A DNA stretch of 14,620 nt from an uncultured bacterium (GCA_902779075.1 CACZAK010000209.1:1-14620); one strand, 5' to 3'. Shown: positions 1 through 8,099, counted from the stretch's first letter. Notes: generated by a model from the sequence alone, not told the origin. Made by a program: numbers and translations.

Positions 1-2
1 GG

Positions 3-554
3 GACTTGCCGTTTAAGGCGACCGCCCAGTGCGTGTCGATGAACTACACGAACGCGCTTCCGTACATGCGCCGACTCGTGTTGAACCCAACGCTCCCAGG
101 ATGGAAACGGAGGGATGAAATCGGCAGGCTCATACGTTTCTCGCCCGTTAGCGATGAAACCACAGCCACAATGGAGGCTATATTCACTAACCGTGTTGAC
201 TTCACGTGGAAAGACCGAGCGAAATGCTTTGAATATGCGGCAAAGGTTGTTACCGCAAGCCAGTCAAATCTTGTCTCGCAAAGTGTCTGTGACAGGGCGG
301 CCAGTGTTTTCACGAACGATGCGACAGAGTGGCAGTTGTACGGTGAGTATGATATGTTTTGGAGGAAGTATTACCCAGGATATGCGATGAGCTCAAACCG
401 TCTTGTGTTTGTCAACATGGTCTTGGCAAACACCAACATAACGCAAAACAGCGGTTGGGCGTTTCTCAATAGGCGCTTCACTTTTGTGACCAATAAACTT
501 CATTCCGCTGAACAGCCGTTGATACAACTGAACATTGATTTTGGCGGGAATTAA
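3..554 (+). CDS. Unknown protein, C-terminal part (5' end outside window)
   Basis: The reading frame is already open at the first complete codon (position 3) and runs to a TAA at 552-554. The TTG at position 6 has no Shine-Dalgarno before it, so I read this as the last roughly 183 residues of a longer gene. I do not recognise the family. The visible part is polar and aromatic-rich, with no membrane segment, no cysteine pattern and no nucleotide-binding motif; it ends in FGGN. Base composition is visibly more AT-rich than the genes to the right. Only 19 bp separate its stop from the next start on the same strand, so it is probably co-transcribed with the small secreted protein and the large surface protein that follow. 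Its function cannot be inferred from sequence alone. That it is coding is supported by the operon-like spacing and by an unbroken frame with mixed codon use. Confidence 0.6.
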   Translation, partial: DLPFKATAQCVSMNYTNALPYMRRLVLNPTLPGWKRRDEIGRLIRFSPVSDETTATMEAIFTNRVDFTWKDRAKCFEYAAKVVTASQSNLVSQSVCDRAASVFTNDATEWQLYGEYDMFWRKYYPGYAMSSNRLVFVNMVLANTNITQNSGWAFLNRRFTFVTNKLHSAEQPLIQLNIDFGGN

Positions 555-573
555 GCCAGAAGGGAAAAGTGCC

Positions 574-1140
574 ATGACACTTGCAACCACGTTTCTTGCC
601 GCCGCGCTTGTCGTATCGACCATGCCGCCGCCAGTGTACGACGACTGCGAGGTCGTCACCAACTGCGTATTTGACGCATCACGGAATGACTCAAACGGTG
701 TTGAGGTCGTATTTGGCCGTGACGCGGACGGCGACGGAATCCTGTCGCGGACGGAAGAGACGATGTCCGTCGGGTGCGATTGTGAAGAGTGGAAGGTCGT
801 GAACCTCACCACCGGCGATACATTCTCCAACGCTGGTGTGTCTGGGCACGTTGCGCTCGACTGGAAACTGCGCCTCAACAGGAATCGAACGCTGCGCTCG
901 ATTACGGCAACGACGAACGGACAACCTGTGTTCACGCAACTGTGCCAGTCGCCACCGCAATTCCTTTTTGATCCGACATGGAACGCCGCGAAGATAGTCC
1001 GACGAGGACAATCCGATCCGAATCTGCGAGTGGAATGTTCGGTGGACAACGAACCCCTTTCGCGACAAGCGCCGTTTTGGCTGTTTTGGCTTGACTTTCG
1101 GCAGGAAAAAAATACAATAGCGTCCGACTTCAAGACATAA
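574..1140 (+). CDS. Small secreted protein with one calcium-type loop, unknown function
   Basis: I chose the ATG at 574 (188 residues) because AGAAGGG lies 9 nt upstream at 558-564 and because the protein then opens with a hydrophobic signal-peptide-like stretch, MTLATTFLAAALVVS. Starting at the upstream TTG (535) would overlap the preceding gene and bury the signal. Residues 50-62 read DADGDGILSRTEE, a DxDGDG...E loop like those of EF-hand, dockerin and thrombospondin type 3 calcium sites. There is only one such loop, so this is not a dockerin. Several cysteines (a CDC pair just after the loop, others near both ends) would suit an exported protein. I do not recognise the overall family. It lies 15 bp upstream of the 1087-residue surface protein and may be an accessory to it. 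Export is likely, calcium binding plausible, and function unknown. Confidence 0.7.
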   Translation: MTLATTFLAAALVVSTMPPPVYDDCEVVTNCVFDASRNDSNGVEVVFGRDADGDGILSRTEETMSVGCDCEEWKVVNLTTGDTFSNAGVSGHVALDWKLRLNRNRTLRSITATTNGQPVFTQLCQSPPQFLFDPTWNAAKIVRRGQSDPNLRVECSVDNEPLSRQAPFWLFWLDFRQEKNTIASDFKT

Positions 1141-1155
1141 AAGGAGAAACTGGTA

Positions 1156-4100
1156 ATGGACATGGAAAGAGCGTTGCGCGTTGCGTCCGCATTTGCAGTC
1201 TGCGCGGCGGCTGTTTCGTCGTCGCTGGCGGATACGAACATCACGGAACACGTCATGCTGACGGAGGACGCCGACTGGACTTCGTTCGGCACGGTGAACA
1301 TCGCGGCCGACGCGGGCATCCACCTCAACGGACACAACCTGACCGTCTCAGGCTTTACCGGTGCTGGCTCGATCTACTCGTCCGCGCTTCCGCCTGGCTA
1401 CGCGGAGCTGGAATACCTCGATTCGACCGGAGCGCAATACATCAACACCGGAATAAGCCCATACTCTGCTGCGAAGGTTGAGGCCGATGTTGCTCACAAT
1501 GGCGGCGGATACGAGGCACTGCTCTGTGCTTCGGCCTATAACAATGACATCACAGTGAATGCAAAAGTCTATGGCCTCTGGGTTTGGGTCAATAGCGGCA
1601 ACAGGTGGGCTGTTATGTTCAACGGCACGACGTACAATTCGTCCGCCACAGTCGCAAACGGAACAAGATGCAAACTGGTTGCCCAATGGAGCGATACCGC
1701 GAGAACGCTTACGGTTGACGGTGTTTCCAAGTTGAACGAAACAACAAAAGTGAATAATCCCGTTTCGACGAACAATGGGATGTATATGCCGGCGTGGAAT
1801 GCCGCCGGAACAGTGAGAAACATGGGCAAATTCCGGTTCTACTCGGTCAAGATATACAATCCTCAGAATACGCTCAGGCGCAACTATGTCCCTGCCAAGC
1901 GGCTGTCAGACAACGTTGCGGGTTTCTACGATATGGTGAGCAGGGCGTTCTTCCCAAGCGCGACGGAGACGGCGTTTGTCGATGGCCCTGAGATCGAGCG
2001 CGGCGGCGGCGAGCTGCGCATCAACGTGGCGAGCGGCACGTTCCAGAACTCCACGGTCGCCATCTCTAACTCGGTGAAGGTGGTCAAGTTTGGCGCGGGG
2101 TTGTACCGGTCGTCCAAGACGCAGTCGTACACCGGCGGAACAGCGGTCAACAGAGGAAACGTCGACTCAACTGTATCGCATGGTTTTGGCGCGGCGGGAA
2201 CCGCATTCAGCATCTCGAATGCGCGTGTGGACATTCGAGGACAAAGCGATACGCTCAAGGACTATGATGTCACGATTGAGGACGCGGGTACTGCGGAAGT
2301 CATACAGGGCGCCGCAAAGATCACGGGAGGAGGCGGTTATCAGAAGTCATTTCTTAAGAGCCTTACGCTATCGGGCGACGCATCCATCGGCGTATGGCAA
2401 GAAGATGCGTTCGGCCTTACGCACAACACGGGGAGCATCCAGCCTTTTACCTTGACCTTGAACGGCCACACGCTGACGATCCAAGGTAACAGCAGACTTT
2501 GCGCGAATCTAGTGACGGTATCAGACGAGGGCACGATCAATGTCAGGCGATCTGCCGGCACTTCAAATACCCAATTCTGGCCGCGCGGAGTCTTCAACGC
2601 GCCGCTCGTCACGCTTGACATAGGGGCGAATGCGAAGATGAACGGAGACAACGGCTTCGTCGTGAGCAATCTCGTGTTCTCCGGTACGGGTGGCTCGCAA
2701 TCTACTACTGTTCTGGGGCGCTATTCACCTAAGGTCAATTCGTCGCTTCCGACGGTTGTGCTTGGCGACGCGACGCACCACGCGCCGACGCTCGATCTCG
2801 GAAGCGTCTCCGCCGTAATCGGCGGAGTGTCGTTCGCCGCGGGCAGCACGGTCGCGGTGGACGTCGGTTCGCGAACGGTGAATGTCGGCGACAAGCTTGT
2901 TTCGTGGAGCAGCCAGCCGGACCTTTCCGTTTCCTTCGCGCTGACGGGCGACGGCTGGACGGCGGCGGAGCGCGAGATCGCGCTTGTCGCGCGCGGGGAT
3001 GGCCTCTACGTGAAGACGACCGTTGCGCCGACATACGCCACGCTCGATGTCGCGAACGACGAATGGCAGTTCTTCGCGACGGACGGTACGCCGTATCCCG
3101 ATGAATGGACGGGTGGTGTGACGAGCGACATGCAGGTGCGCTTCGCCTCCTACGCGGAATACACGGCACTAAAGGCGAAGGGCGTGTCGCCGTCGATGTT
3201 CGTGATGACGGCTTTTGCCATTCCCGAGGGCACCGGAGCGGTTGACCTGACATCGGGAATGGACTTCCAGTTCGACGAGGGCATCGTGATCGACGTGAAG
3301 GGCAATTCGCTGAAGCTGCCCGCCGGCATGATGTTTGGCGAAAAGGCGTTCACCGTGACGTCGTCGGTCGCGGGCGGCGAAGTCGTGATCGACATTGCGA
3401 GCGGCACGTCGCGGAATACGGCGATGGCGCTTTCGGGCAGCCTGAAGGTGACGAAGAAGGGCGCAGGCACGTTCGTCTCGGCGTTGTCGCAGACGTACAC
3501 GGACGGCACGGACGTGGAGGCTGGAACGGTGCGTCCGCCGGATTCCCCCGCAGACGACAACTACGCGTACGCGGGCGACACGTTCACGGCGTTCGGCACC
3601 GGGATGATTGACGTGCATTCCGGCGCGGTCTTCGACGTGCGCGGCAACTACGGCTACACGAATGTCGTCCTCAAGGGCGGCACGATCGCGAACACGCTGC
3701 GCTCGATGGGCCAGAATCCGAAACCGGGGATGTTCGCGGCGTCGCTCACGGAGGATTCGCGGCTGGACATGTTCTGCGAAAACGGGAAGTTCGCGGGGAA
3801 GTACGGGCATCCGAGTCTGGCGACAGACCTTGGCGGCAAGACGCTTCAGGTCATCGTGTGGAACGACTTGAGCGTCCGTTCCGCGCTAACGAACGGGACG
3901 GTGAAAGTCGTCGAGAGCAACGGATGGTTCAGGCTGGACGAACCATTCGACATGCGCACGACGACGTTCGACAACCAGTGCGCCATCCAGGTGAACTATG
4001 ACGTGGAGCTGGGTACCTACATCCAGCGCAAGAACACGCCGTACATTCTCGGATCGGGCAAGATGACCATCCATGAAAGGTTCGTTCCCGTCAGCGGCAC

Positions 4101-4419
4101 CTACTTCTACGGCTGCGCGATGCTCCCCGGCTCGACGCTCGACCTCTCGCAGCGCGACACGCTGTTCACGTCGAGTTGCACCAACCATGAGAACAAGGTC
4201 TATTCGGTTGCGTTCCCGGCGAGCGGAACGCTGAACGTGGAGGTCGGCGCGCGCAGGGTGAAGACCGGCGACCAGCTTGTCAGGTGGGAGGCGAAGCCCG
4301 TTGGCACGGCGAAGTTCACGCTTACGCGGCACGGCGCGCCCGTGGTCGGCAGGTCTCTTGCCGTGAAGGACGACGGCATCTATATGGGCATGTCCGGCAT
4401 GGTCATCATCGTGCGCTGA
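1156..4419 (+). CDS. Large secreted LamG / autotransporter-associated beta-strand repeat protein
   Basis: The start at 1156 follows AAGGAG (1141-1146) by 9 nt; an ATG at 1162 is an alternative. The N-terminus is a signal peptide of about 25 residues ending in SSSLAD. Next come a short leader (residues 27-75, ADW...G.V.IA...LNGH.L.VSGF.GAG), a LamG/concanavalin-like domain (about 80-280, from YLDSTGAQYINTG to GFYDMVSRAFF) and two copies of a module of about 338 residues (284-622 and 740-1077). Each module starts with a PATR-like motif (VVKFGAG...YTGGT..N.G and VTKKGAG...YTDGT..EAG). This is the pattern of extracellular beta-helical passengers. No C-terminal beta-barrel is present; the protein stops in GMVIIVR. 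It is likely an exported, surface or matrix protein that binds carbohydrate or other ligands through LamG. No catalytic residues are recognisable. The gene is probably co-transcribed with the two genes before it. Confidence 0.88.
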   Translation: MDMERALRVASAFAVCAAAVSSSLADTNITEHVMLTEDADWTSFGTVNIAADAGIHLNGHNLTVSGFTGAGSIYSSALPPGYAELEYLDSTGAQYINTGISPYSAAKVEADVAHNGGGYEALLCASAYNNDITVNAKVYGLWVWVNSGNRWAVMFNGTTYNSSATVANGTRCKLVAQWSDTARTLTVDGVSKLNETTKVNNPVSTNNGMYMPAWNAAGTVRNMGKFRFYSVKIYNPQNTLRRNYVPAKRLSDNVAGFYDMVSRAFFPSATETAFVDGPEIERGGGELRINVASGTFQNSTVAISNSVKVVKFGAGLYRSSKTQSYTGGTAVNRGNVDSTVSHGFGAAGTAFSISNARVDIRGQSDTLKDYDVTIEDAGTAEVIQGAAKITGGGGYQKSFLKSLTLSGDASIGVWQEDAFGLTHNTGSIQPFTLTLNGHTLTIQGNSRLCANLVTVSDEGTINVRRSAGTSNTQFWPRGVFNAPLVTLDIGANAKMNGDNGFVVSNLVFSGTGGSQSTTVLGRYSPKVNSSLPTVVLGDATHHAPTLDLGSVSAVIGGVSFAAGSTVAVDVGSRTVNVGDKLVSWSSQPDLSVSFALTGDGWTAAEREIALVARGDGLYVKTTVAPTYATLDVANDEWQFFATDGTPYPDEWTGGVTSDMQVRFASYAEYTALKAKGVSPSMFVMTAFAIPEGTGAVDLTSGMDFQFDEGIVIDVKGNSLKLPAGMMFGEKAFTVTSSVAGGEVVIDIASGTSRNTAMALSGSLKVTKKGAGTFVSALSQTYTDGTDVEAGTVRPPDSPADDNYAYAGDTFTAFGTGMIDVHSGAVFDVRGNYGYTNVVLKGGTIANTLRSMGQNPKPGMFAASLTEDSRLDMFCENGKFAGKYGHPSLATDLGGKTLQVIVWNDLSVRSALTNGTVKVVESNGWFRLDEPFDMRTTTFDNQCAIQVNYDVELGTYIQRKNTPYILGSGKMTIHERFVPVSGTYFYGCAMLPGSTLDLSQRDTLFTSSCTNHENKVYSVAFPASGTLNVEVGARRVKTGDQLVRWEAKPVGTAKFTLTRHGAPVVGRSLAVKDDGIYMGMSGMVIIVR
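2005..3021 (+). repeat. Module copy A in the large surface protein
   Basis: This stretch encodes residues 284-622. It begins GGGELRINVASGTF, passes through the PATR-like motif with K311 and G313-A314-G315, a VDIRG strand and a LNGHTLTI strand, and ends VGDKLVSW...GDGLYVK. It aligns by eye over its whole length with copy B (3373-4386) and over its first two thirds with the N-terminus of the GH20 protein (8764-9360). The divergence is too great for a recent duplication. Confidence 0.8.
3373..4386 (+). repeat. Module copy B in the large surface protein
   Basis: This stretch encodes residues 740-1077. It begins GGEVVIDIASGTS, carries the PATR-like motif with K768 and G769-A770-G771, then FDVRGNYGYTNVVLKGG and LGGKTLQVIV, and ends TGDQLVRW...DDGIYMG. 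Its length (338 residues) is nearly the same as copy A (339), and landmarks fall in the same order. A leader-like strand pair (IVIDVKGNSLKL) precedes it, as before copy A and the GH20 copy. Confidence 0.8.
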
Positions 4420-4422
4420 CCG

Positions 4423-4445
4423 TTTCGCCGCCGGGCGCGGCGAAA
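4423..4445. terminator. Perfect 9-bp hairpin between convergent genes (possible terminator)
   Basis: TTTCGCCGC (4423-4431) pairs perfectly with GCGGCGAAA (4437-4445) around a 5-nt loop. It starts 3 nt after the stop of the surface protein, inside the 60-bp gap to the convergent cytochrome gene, so it could end transcription from both sides. No T-run follows on either strand, so it is not a textbook intrinsic terminator. Confidence 0.5.
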
Positions 4446-4479
4446 TGCTCCTTGATTCGGGAAGTCATCTGGCGTGCGG

Positions 4480-7400
4480 CTACTCGAGCGACGGAGGCAC
4501 GATCTTGCCGTCGCGCTGAGCTTCGGGGTTGTGATCGTGCGCGATGTACTGCCCGTTGGAATCCATCCACGTTATCAGCCTCTCCCGTTCCTCCGGCGTG
4601 AGCTTCACGCCGTGGTGCCCCGCGTCCAGCATCTTCCTGAGCGGGGCGTTGATCGCGAGGTGCCTGCCGGGCGTCGTGTAGGCGGGCTCGTGGAACGCGT
4701 AGTCCACGTACCGCCTCCTGTCGATCATGTCGCGCGCGTAGTAGTTCGTGCGCTGCACGAGGTTCTTCCAGCTCGTTGAAAAGCCCCATCTGTCCCTGCG
4801 CCAGTCGCCGGCGCGGAGGTCGGGGGCCTTGGCGGCGCGTTTCTCGCCGTGGCACGACACACACTTCCTGTCGAGGACGGGCTGTACGAGGCGGGCGTAG
4901 TTGAACGGCGCGGCGCCTTCGGGCGCGGGCTTTATCTTGCTCGGCGCGCGGCGCATCGCCGCCGGGAGGTTCGTGCGGGCGGTGCGGCGCACGTTCTCCT
5001 TCGGCTCGTGGCAACCGCTGCACACGAGCCGTTCGCCGGGATGCACGTAGGTGTCGCTTCTCATGCTCTGCACGGCGCATCCGTCGGCCCGGAGGGCCTG
5101 GAAGAACAGCGGCACGTTCGCGGGCGCGGTGAAGTACGCGCTGCCGTCAGACTCCACCGGCACCGTGCCGAGGCACTGGCGGCCGGCCAGCAGGGCCTCC
5201 GCGCCAAGCCATGGACGCTGCTGCAGCGGCGCCGTCTTGGGGAAGAGCTGCCACACGCGCAGGGCGACGATGGGGTCGTTGGTCGGGAAGGGAATGCGCG
5301 TGTCGTACACGTTGACAAGGCCGATTTCACCGGTCGAAACCGGATTATCCGGATTTACCGGCCTTTCCGGTTTTATCGGATTTCCCTCGAGCGTCTGGTG
5401 CGGAATCACCGCCGGACGCTTCCGCGCGACGACCGGGATCGGATCGAGGCACGATATCGTCGGATGCGTGTAGAGCCGCGTCTTGTTGCCGAAGACGTCC
5501 ACGAGCGCGATCGCGTAGCGTCGGCCGCGCATGGCGACGTCGTACATGCTGTTCGCGCGCGGGTCATACACGCACAGGAAGTATTTTTCGCTCAGCGGCC
5601 ACGCCGTGGCGTAGGAACCGCAGTATCTGTATCCGTTGCGGGTCACGCGCTGCTCGCTTTCGGGGAACGGCTGTTCGGGCGTGATACGGCGGATGGAGCT
5701 CATCTCCCCGTCGTCTGGAATCGTCGGATCGATCGTGATGAGCGAGCCGTACGACGGACCGTGGTGCGGCGTGGCCGTGGCGACGTACTTTCCGCTGCCG
5801 GGAATCTGCCGCACGTTCGCCTCCATCTCCGGCGACGTGTGGTGGTGCAGGCGCGTGTTGCCGTTGAGCTCGCGCGGGTCGCGTCCGTCGGGGAAGGTCG
5901 TCCAGGCGTGGTGCGCCTGGCTGTGGCCGCGGTCCACGTAGTCCCACCGCGTGTAGACGATCATGCCGTCCTTGTTCACGCTGGGGTGCCATTCGTTCGT
6001 CTCGTGGTGCGAGAGGCGCACGATGTCCGAGCCGTCGTCGAACATGGAATAGAGCGTGAACGACGGCACGGGGCGGTCGCCGGAACAGCGCACGTAGCCG
6101 CCGCGCCGCTCCGATATGAACGCCAGGCGCCCGTTGGGCAGCCAGCACGGGTCGAAGTCGTTCCACGGGCCGTGCGTGATCTGCCGGAGGTCGGAACCGT
6201 CCAGCGCGCAGGTGAAGATGTGGTAGCAGGTGTCTTCGTTCCAGTTGTCGAGCTGGTTCTTGCCGCGGGTCGCGGCGAAGGCGACGCGCTTCGCGTCCCA
6301 GTCGAGCTCCGGCGAGATGATCGCGCAGCCGTCGAGCGTCGCCCCTTTCCACAGGCCCTCCACGATCTTCCTGCCGGCGATGATGTTGCGGGCGGTCGGA
6401 TGGTCGGAGAACGGGTTTTCGAGGATGTAGAGCCCGTCGCCGCGCGACAGCCCGTTCTGCGTGCCGTGGAAGCCGTAGTACTGGTCGCACATGTGCGTTC
6501 CGTCGCGCCGGTGGAAGAAGCCGGTCGGCTCGTGCGTGGCGAAGAGGATCTTGTCGATTCCCCTCAGAAGCGGGTTCTTGAAGGCGACGCGCCGGTTGAG
6601 CGCGAGCACCCGCTCGAAGAGCGCGACGCGCGGTGTCTCGTCCAGGGCGATCGTGGCGTCGGACGAAAGCGTCGCGAGCTCCGCGCGTTCCACGGCGAGG
6701 TCGGCGCCGGCGCCGGAAAGGTCGTCGAGCAGCGCGCGCGTGCGGCGCAACACGACGGCAAGCGGGTCGGTGTCGCCCGGCAGGATGCAGGAGTGTATGT
6801 TGGCCGCCTGCGCGTTGGAACGTCTGCCGGGGATGCGGCTCCAGTTGTCGATGTCACGCTTTATGACGGACCAGTCCTCCGGCACGGCCGCCTTCGCCTG
6901 CGCGGCGTCGGCGACGCGCCACTTCTCGAGAAGGTGGCGGGAGATCGCAAGCCGCTCTTCGTCGGACAGCACGCGCTTGAACACGGCCAGCTCGTACAGC
7001 GTCCGTCCGCCGCTGCGCCCCACGTCCGGCGGAGGGAGGTCGCGGTCGCACGCGATCCTGTCCGCCGCGCACTGCGAATCCATCACCTCGTAGCACAGCA
7101 CGAGGACGCGGTCGGACGGCATCTTCTCCCTGAAGATGTCGTATATCTGCTGCGTTCCGTTCCACACCCTCGCGACGTTCGACCATTCGTCCGACGCGTA
7201 TTCGCCCGTGCGGCCGCGGTGGAAATCGTACTGCTTGCCGTCGCACAGCACGTGGCAGCCCATCGCGGAATCGAACCGGCCCACCGCGAACACGGTGCGT
7301 ATGCCGACGATGCGCGGGAAGGAGAGGTCCATGTCGCTTCCCATCTTCCCGAAATCGACGGACGGACGCTTTTCCGCGTCAAGCCTGAACACGGGGCTGC

Positions 7401-7605
7401 GGCGTTTCCCCGGCTTCGCCGAGACGCCGCCCGTCTGCGAACGCCATTCCACGACCTGTCCGCCCGTGCCCAGCACGAGCGACGTGCCGTCCGAGGCGTC
7501 GAGCCGCATCGCGGCCTCCCGCAGCGCCGCAGGCTCCGCCAGCGCCGCCGCCGTGCAGGACGCCGCCCATCCGACGAGCGCGTATTTGATCGCTGTCTTC
7601 GTCAT
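4480..7605 (-). CDS. Secreted LamG / beta-propeller / hydrazine-synthase-alpha-like diheme cytochrome c protein
   Basis: This 1041-residue protein resembles the HzsA-related proteins common in Planctomycetes and Verrucomicrobia. Order of parts: signal peptide (1-23, ending AALAEP); LamG/concanavalin-like domain (about 34-230, LDASDGTSLVLGTGG...VEWRSQTG to LYELAVFKRVLSDEER); a TolB/PD40-type beta-propeller (about 420-690, with DPCWLPNGRLAFISERRGGY); a segment like the middle domain of hydrazine synthase alpha (from about 757, VNVYDTRIPFP...VALRVW); and a C-terminal cytochrome c part with two heme sites, CSGCH (C862-H866) and CVSCH (C915-H919). The start is the ATG at 7603-7605, just after a purine-rich AGAAGAG. 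It should act outside the cytoplasm as a redox protein, but its substrate and partner are unknown. Real hydrazine synthesis is very unlikely, as beta and gamma subunits are absent here. It follows the LamG remnant by 28 bp on the same strand. Confidence 0.85.
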   Translation of the reverse strand: MTKTAIKYALVGWAASCTAAALAEPAALREAAMRLDASDGTSLVLGTGGQVVEWRSQTGGVSAKPGKRRSPVFRLDAEKRPSVDFGKMGSDMDLSFPRIVGIRTVFAVGRFDSAMGCHVLCDGKQYDFHRGRTGEYASDEWSNVARVWNGTQQIYDIFREKMPSDRVLVLCYEVMDSQCAADRIACDRDLPPPDVGRSGGRTLYELAVFKRVLSDEERLAISRHLLEKWRVADAAQAKAAVPEDWSVIKRDIDNWSRIPGRRSNAQAANIHSCILPGDTDPLAVVLRRTRALLDDLSGAGADLAVERAELATLSSDATIALDETPRVALFERVLALNRRVAFKNPLLRGIDKILFATHEPTGFFHRRDGTHMCDQYYGFHGTQNGLSRGDGLYILENPFSDHPTARNIIAGRKIVEGLWKGATLDGCAIISPELDWDAKRVAFAATRGKNQLDNWNEDTCYHIFTCALDGSDLRQITHGPWNDFDPCWLPNGRLAFISERRGGYVRCSGDRPVPSFTLYSMFDDGSDIVRLSHHETNEWHPSVNKDGMIVYTRWDYVDRGHSQAHHAWTTFPDGRDPRELNGNTRLHHHTSPEMEANVRQIPGSGKYVATATPHHGPSYGSLITIDPTIPDDGEMSSIRRITPEQPFPESEQRVTRNGYRYCGSYATAWPLSEKYFLCVYDPRANSMYDVAMRGRRYAIALVDVFGNKTRLYTHPTISCLDPIPVVARKRPAVIPHQTLEGNPIKPERPVNPDNPVSTGEIGLVNVYDTRIPFPTNDPIVALRVWQLFPKTAPLQQRPWLGAEALLAGRQCLGTVPVESDGSAYFTAPANVPLFFQALRADGCAVQSMRSDTYVHPGERLVCSGCHEPKENVRRTARTNLPAAMRRAPSKIKPAPEGAAPFNYARLVQPVLDRKCVSCHGEKRAAKAPDLRAGDWRRDRWGFSTSWKNLVQRTNYYARDMIDRRRYVDYAFHEPAYTTPGRHLAINAPLRKMLDAGHHGVKLTPEERERLITWMDSNGQYIAHDHNPEAQRDGKIVPPSLE
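5341..5382 (-). repeat. 9-nt periodic stretch encoding a PxxP linker
   Basis: Inside the cytochrome-like gene, residues 742-755 read NPIKPERPVNPDNP, with proline at 743, 746, 749, 752 and 755. The DNA shows imperfect 9-nt periodicity built on CCGG and A-rich triplets and is less GC-rich than its surroundings. It lies between the propeller and the hydrazine-synthase-like segment and is probably a stiff polyproline-II linker that grew by slippage. Confidence 0.65.
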
Positions 7606-7633
7606 TGCTCTTCTGTCTTTCCCTTGAAGATTG

Positions 7634-8062
7634 TCATTTTACGATCAAAGTCAACCCGGTCTGCTCCGTTCCGCCCAGGTCGAGCACGGCGTCGGCCGCT
7701 ATCGAGAGGTCGCTTTCGGGGTTGAGCGCGTTCACGGCGGCCCACGAACCGTCCTTCAGCGCAACAATCTCGTCGGCGGACAGCGCCCGGTCGAACACGT
7801 ACACCTCGTCTATCGCGCCGTTCCAGTGGTACGAGTGGGTGGGATAGCGCGTGGGATCGTCTTCGTTCCCGATGCCGAGCTTCATGGTGTAGTCCACGCT
7901 GGAAAAGGCGATCTCCTTTGAATACCCGAGCACGCCGTCGACGTACAGCAGATTCCTGCGCCCGTCGAACGTGCTCGCCACATGGTGCCAGTTCTCGGTG
8001 TCTTGGGCGCTGACAGTGGAATTCGGGCGCGCCGCGATGCCGCCGGTCTGCGAATGGCGCAC
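7634..8062 (-). pseudogene. C-terminal remnant of a LamG-domain surface protein
   Basis: The frame encodes the second half of a LamG domain: ENWHHVASTFDG, LLYVDGVL, then WNGAIDEVYVFDRALSADEI (residues 79-99 counted from the GTG at 8062). The first half of the domain is missing, and the frame is open only to 8113, where TAG (8114-8116) closes it. There is no ATG, signal peptide or Shine-Dalgarno. Downstream of LamG comes DLSIAADAVLDLGGTEQT, which looks like the opening strand of a PATR-type module, followed at once by the tail GLTLIVK and the stop. So it seems shortened at the 5' end and possibly inside as well. The stop is 28 bp before the cytochrome-like gene. I call it a pseudogene; a short expressed LamG protein from the GTG is the less likely alternative. 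Confidence 0.65.
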
Positions 8063-8083
8063 CGGCGTATTCTCTGTTTCCGG

Positions 8084-8099
8084 CGCGTGAGGACACGCG
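8084..8099. repeat. Short perfect inverted repeat next to the LamG remnant
   Basis: CGCGTG and CACGCG pair perfectly around AGGA. A few bases on, AGCCC-TT-GGGCT and CTTG-GGCTA-CAAG give further foldable pairs, followed by a run of seven G (8128-8134). The dense secondary structure suggests a dispersed intergenic repeat, but no second copy exists in this window. Confidence 0.4.

Noticed and set aside
721..759. Dockerin or cohesin (cellulosome-like) system suggested by the DxDGDG loop
   Set aside because: Only one loop is present where a dockerin needs two with a helix between, and no cohesin domain is visible in the window.
4480..7605. Anammox-type hydrazine synthesis
   Set aside because: Only an alpha-like protein is present, with extra LamG domain; no beta or gamma subunit or hydrazine dehydrogenase is nearby. 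The wider HzsA-related family is common outside anammox bacteria.
4849..7725. A 958-codon open frame on the plus strand, antisense to the cytochrome-like gene
   Set aside because: It is rich in Arg, Ala, Val and Gly with no domain or signal, as expected for the mirror of a GC-rich gene. The minus-strand protein has clear domains and heme motifs.
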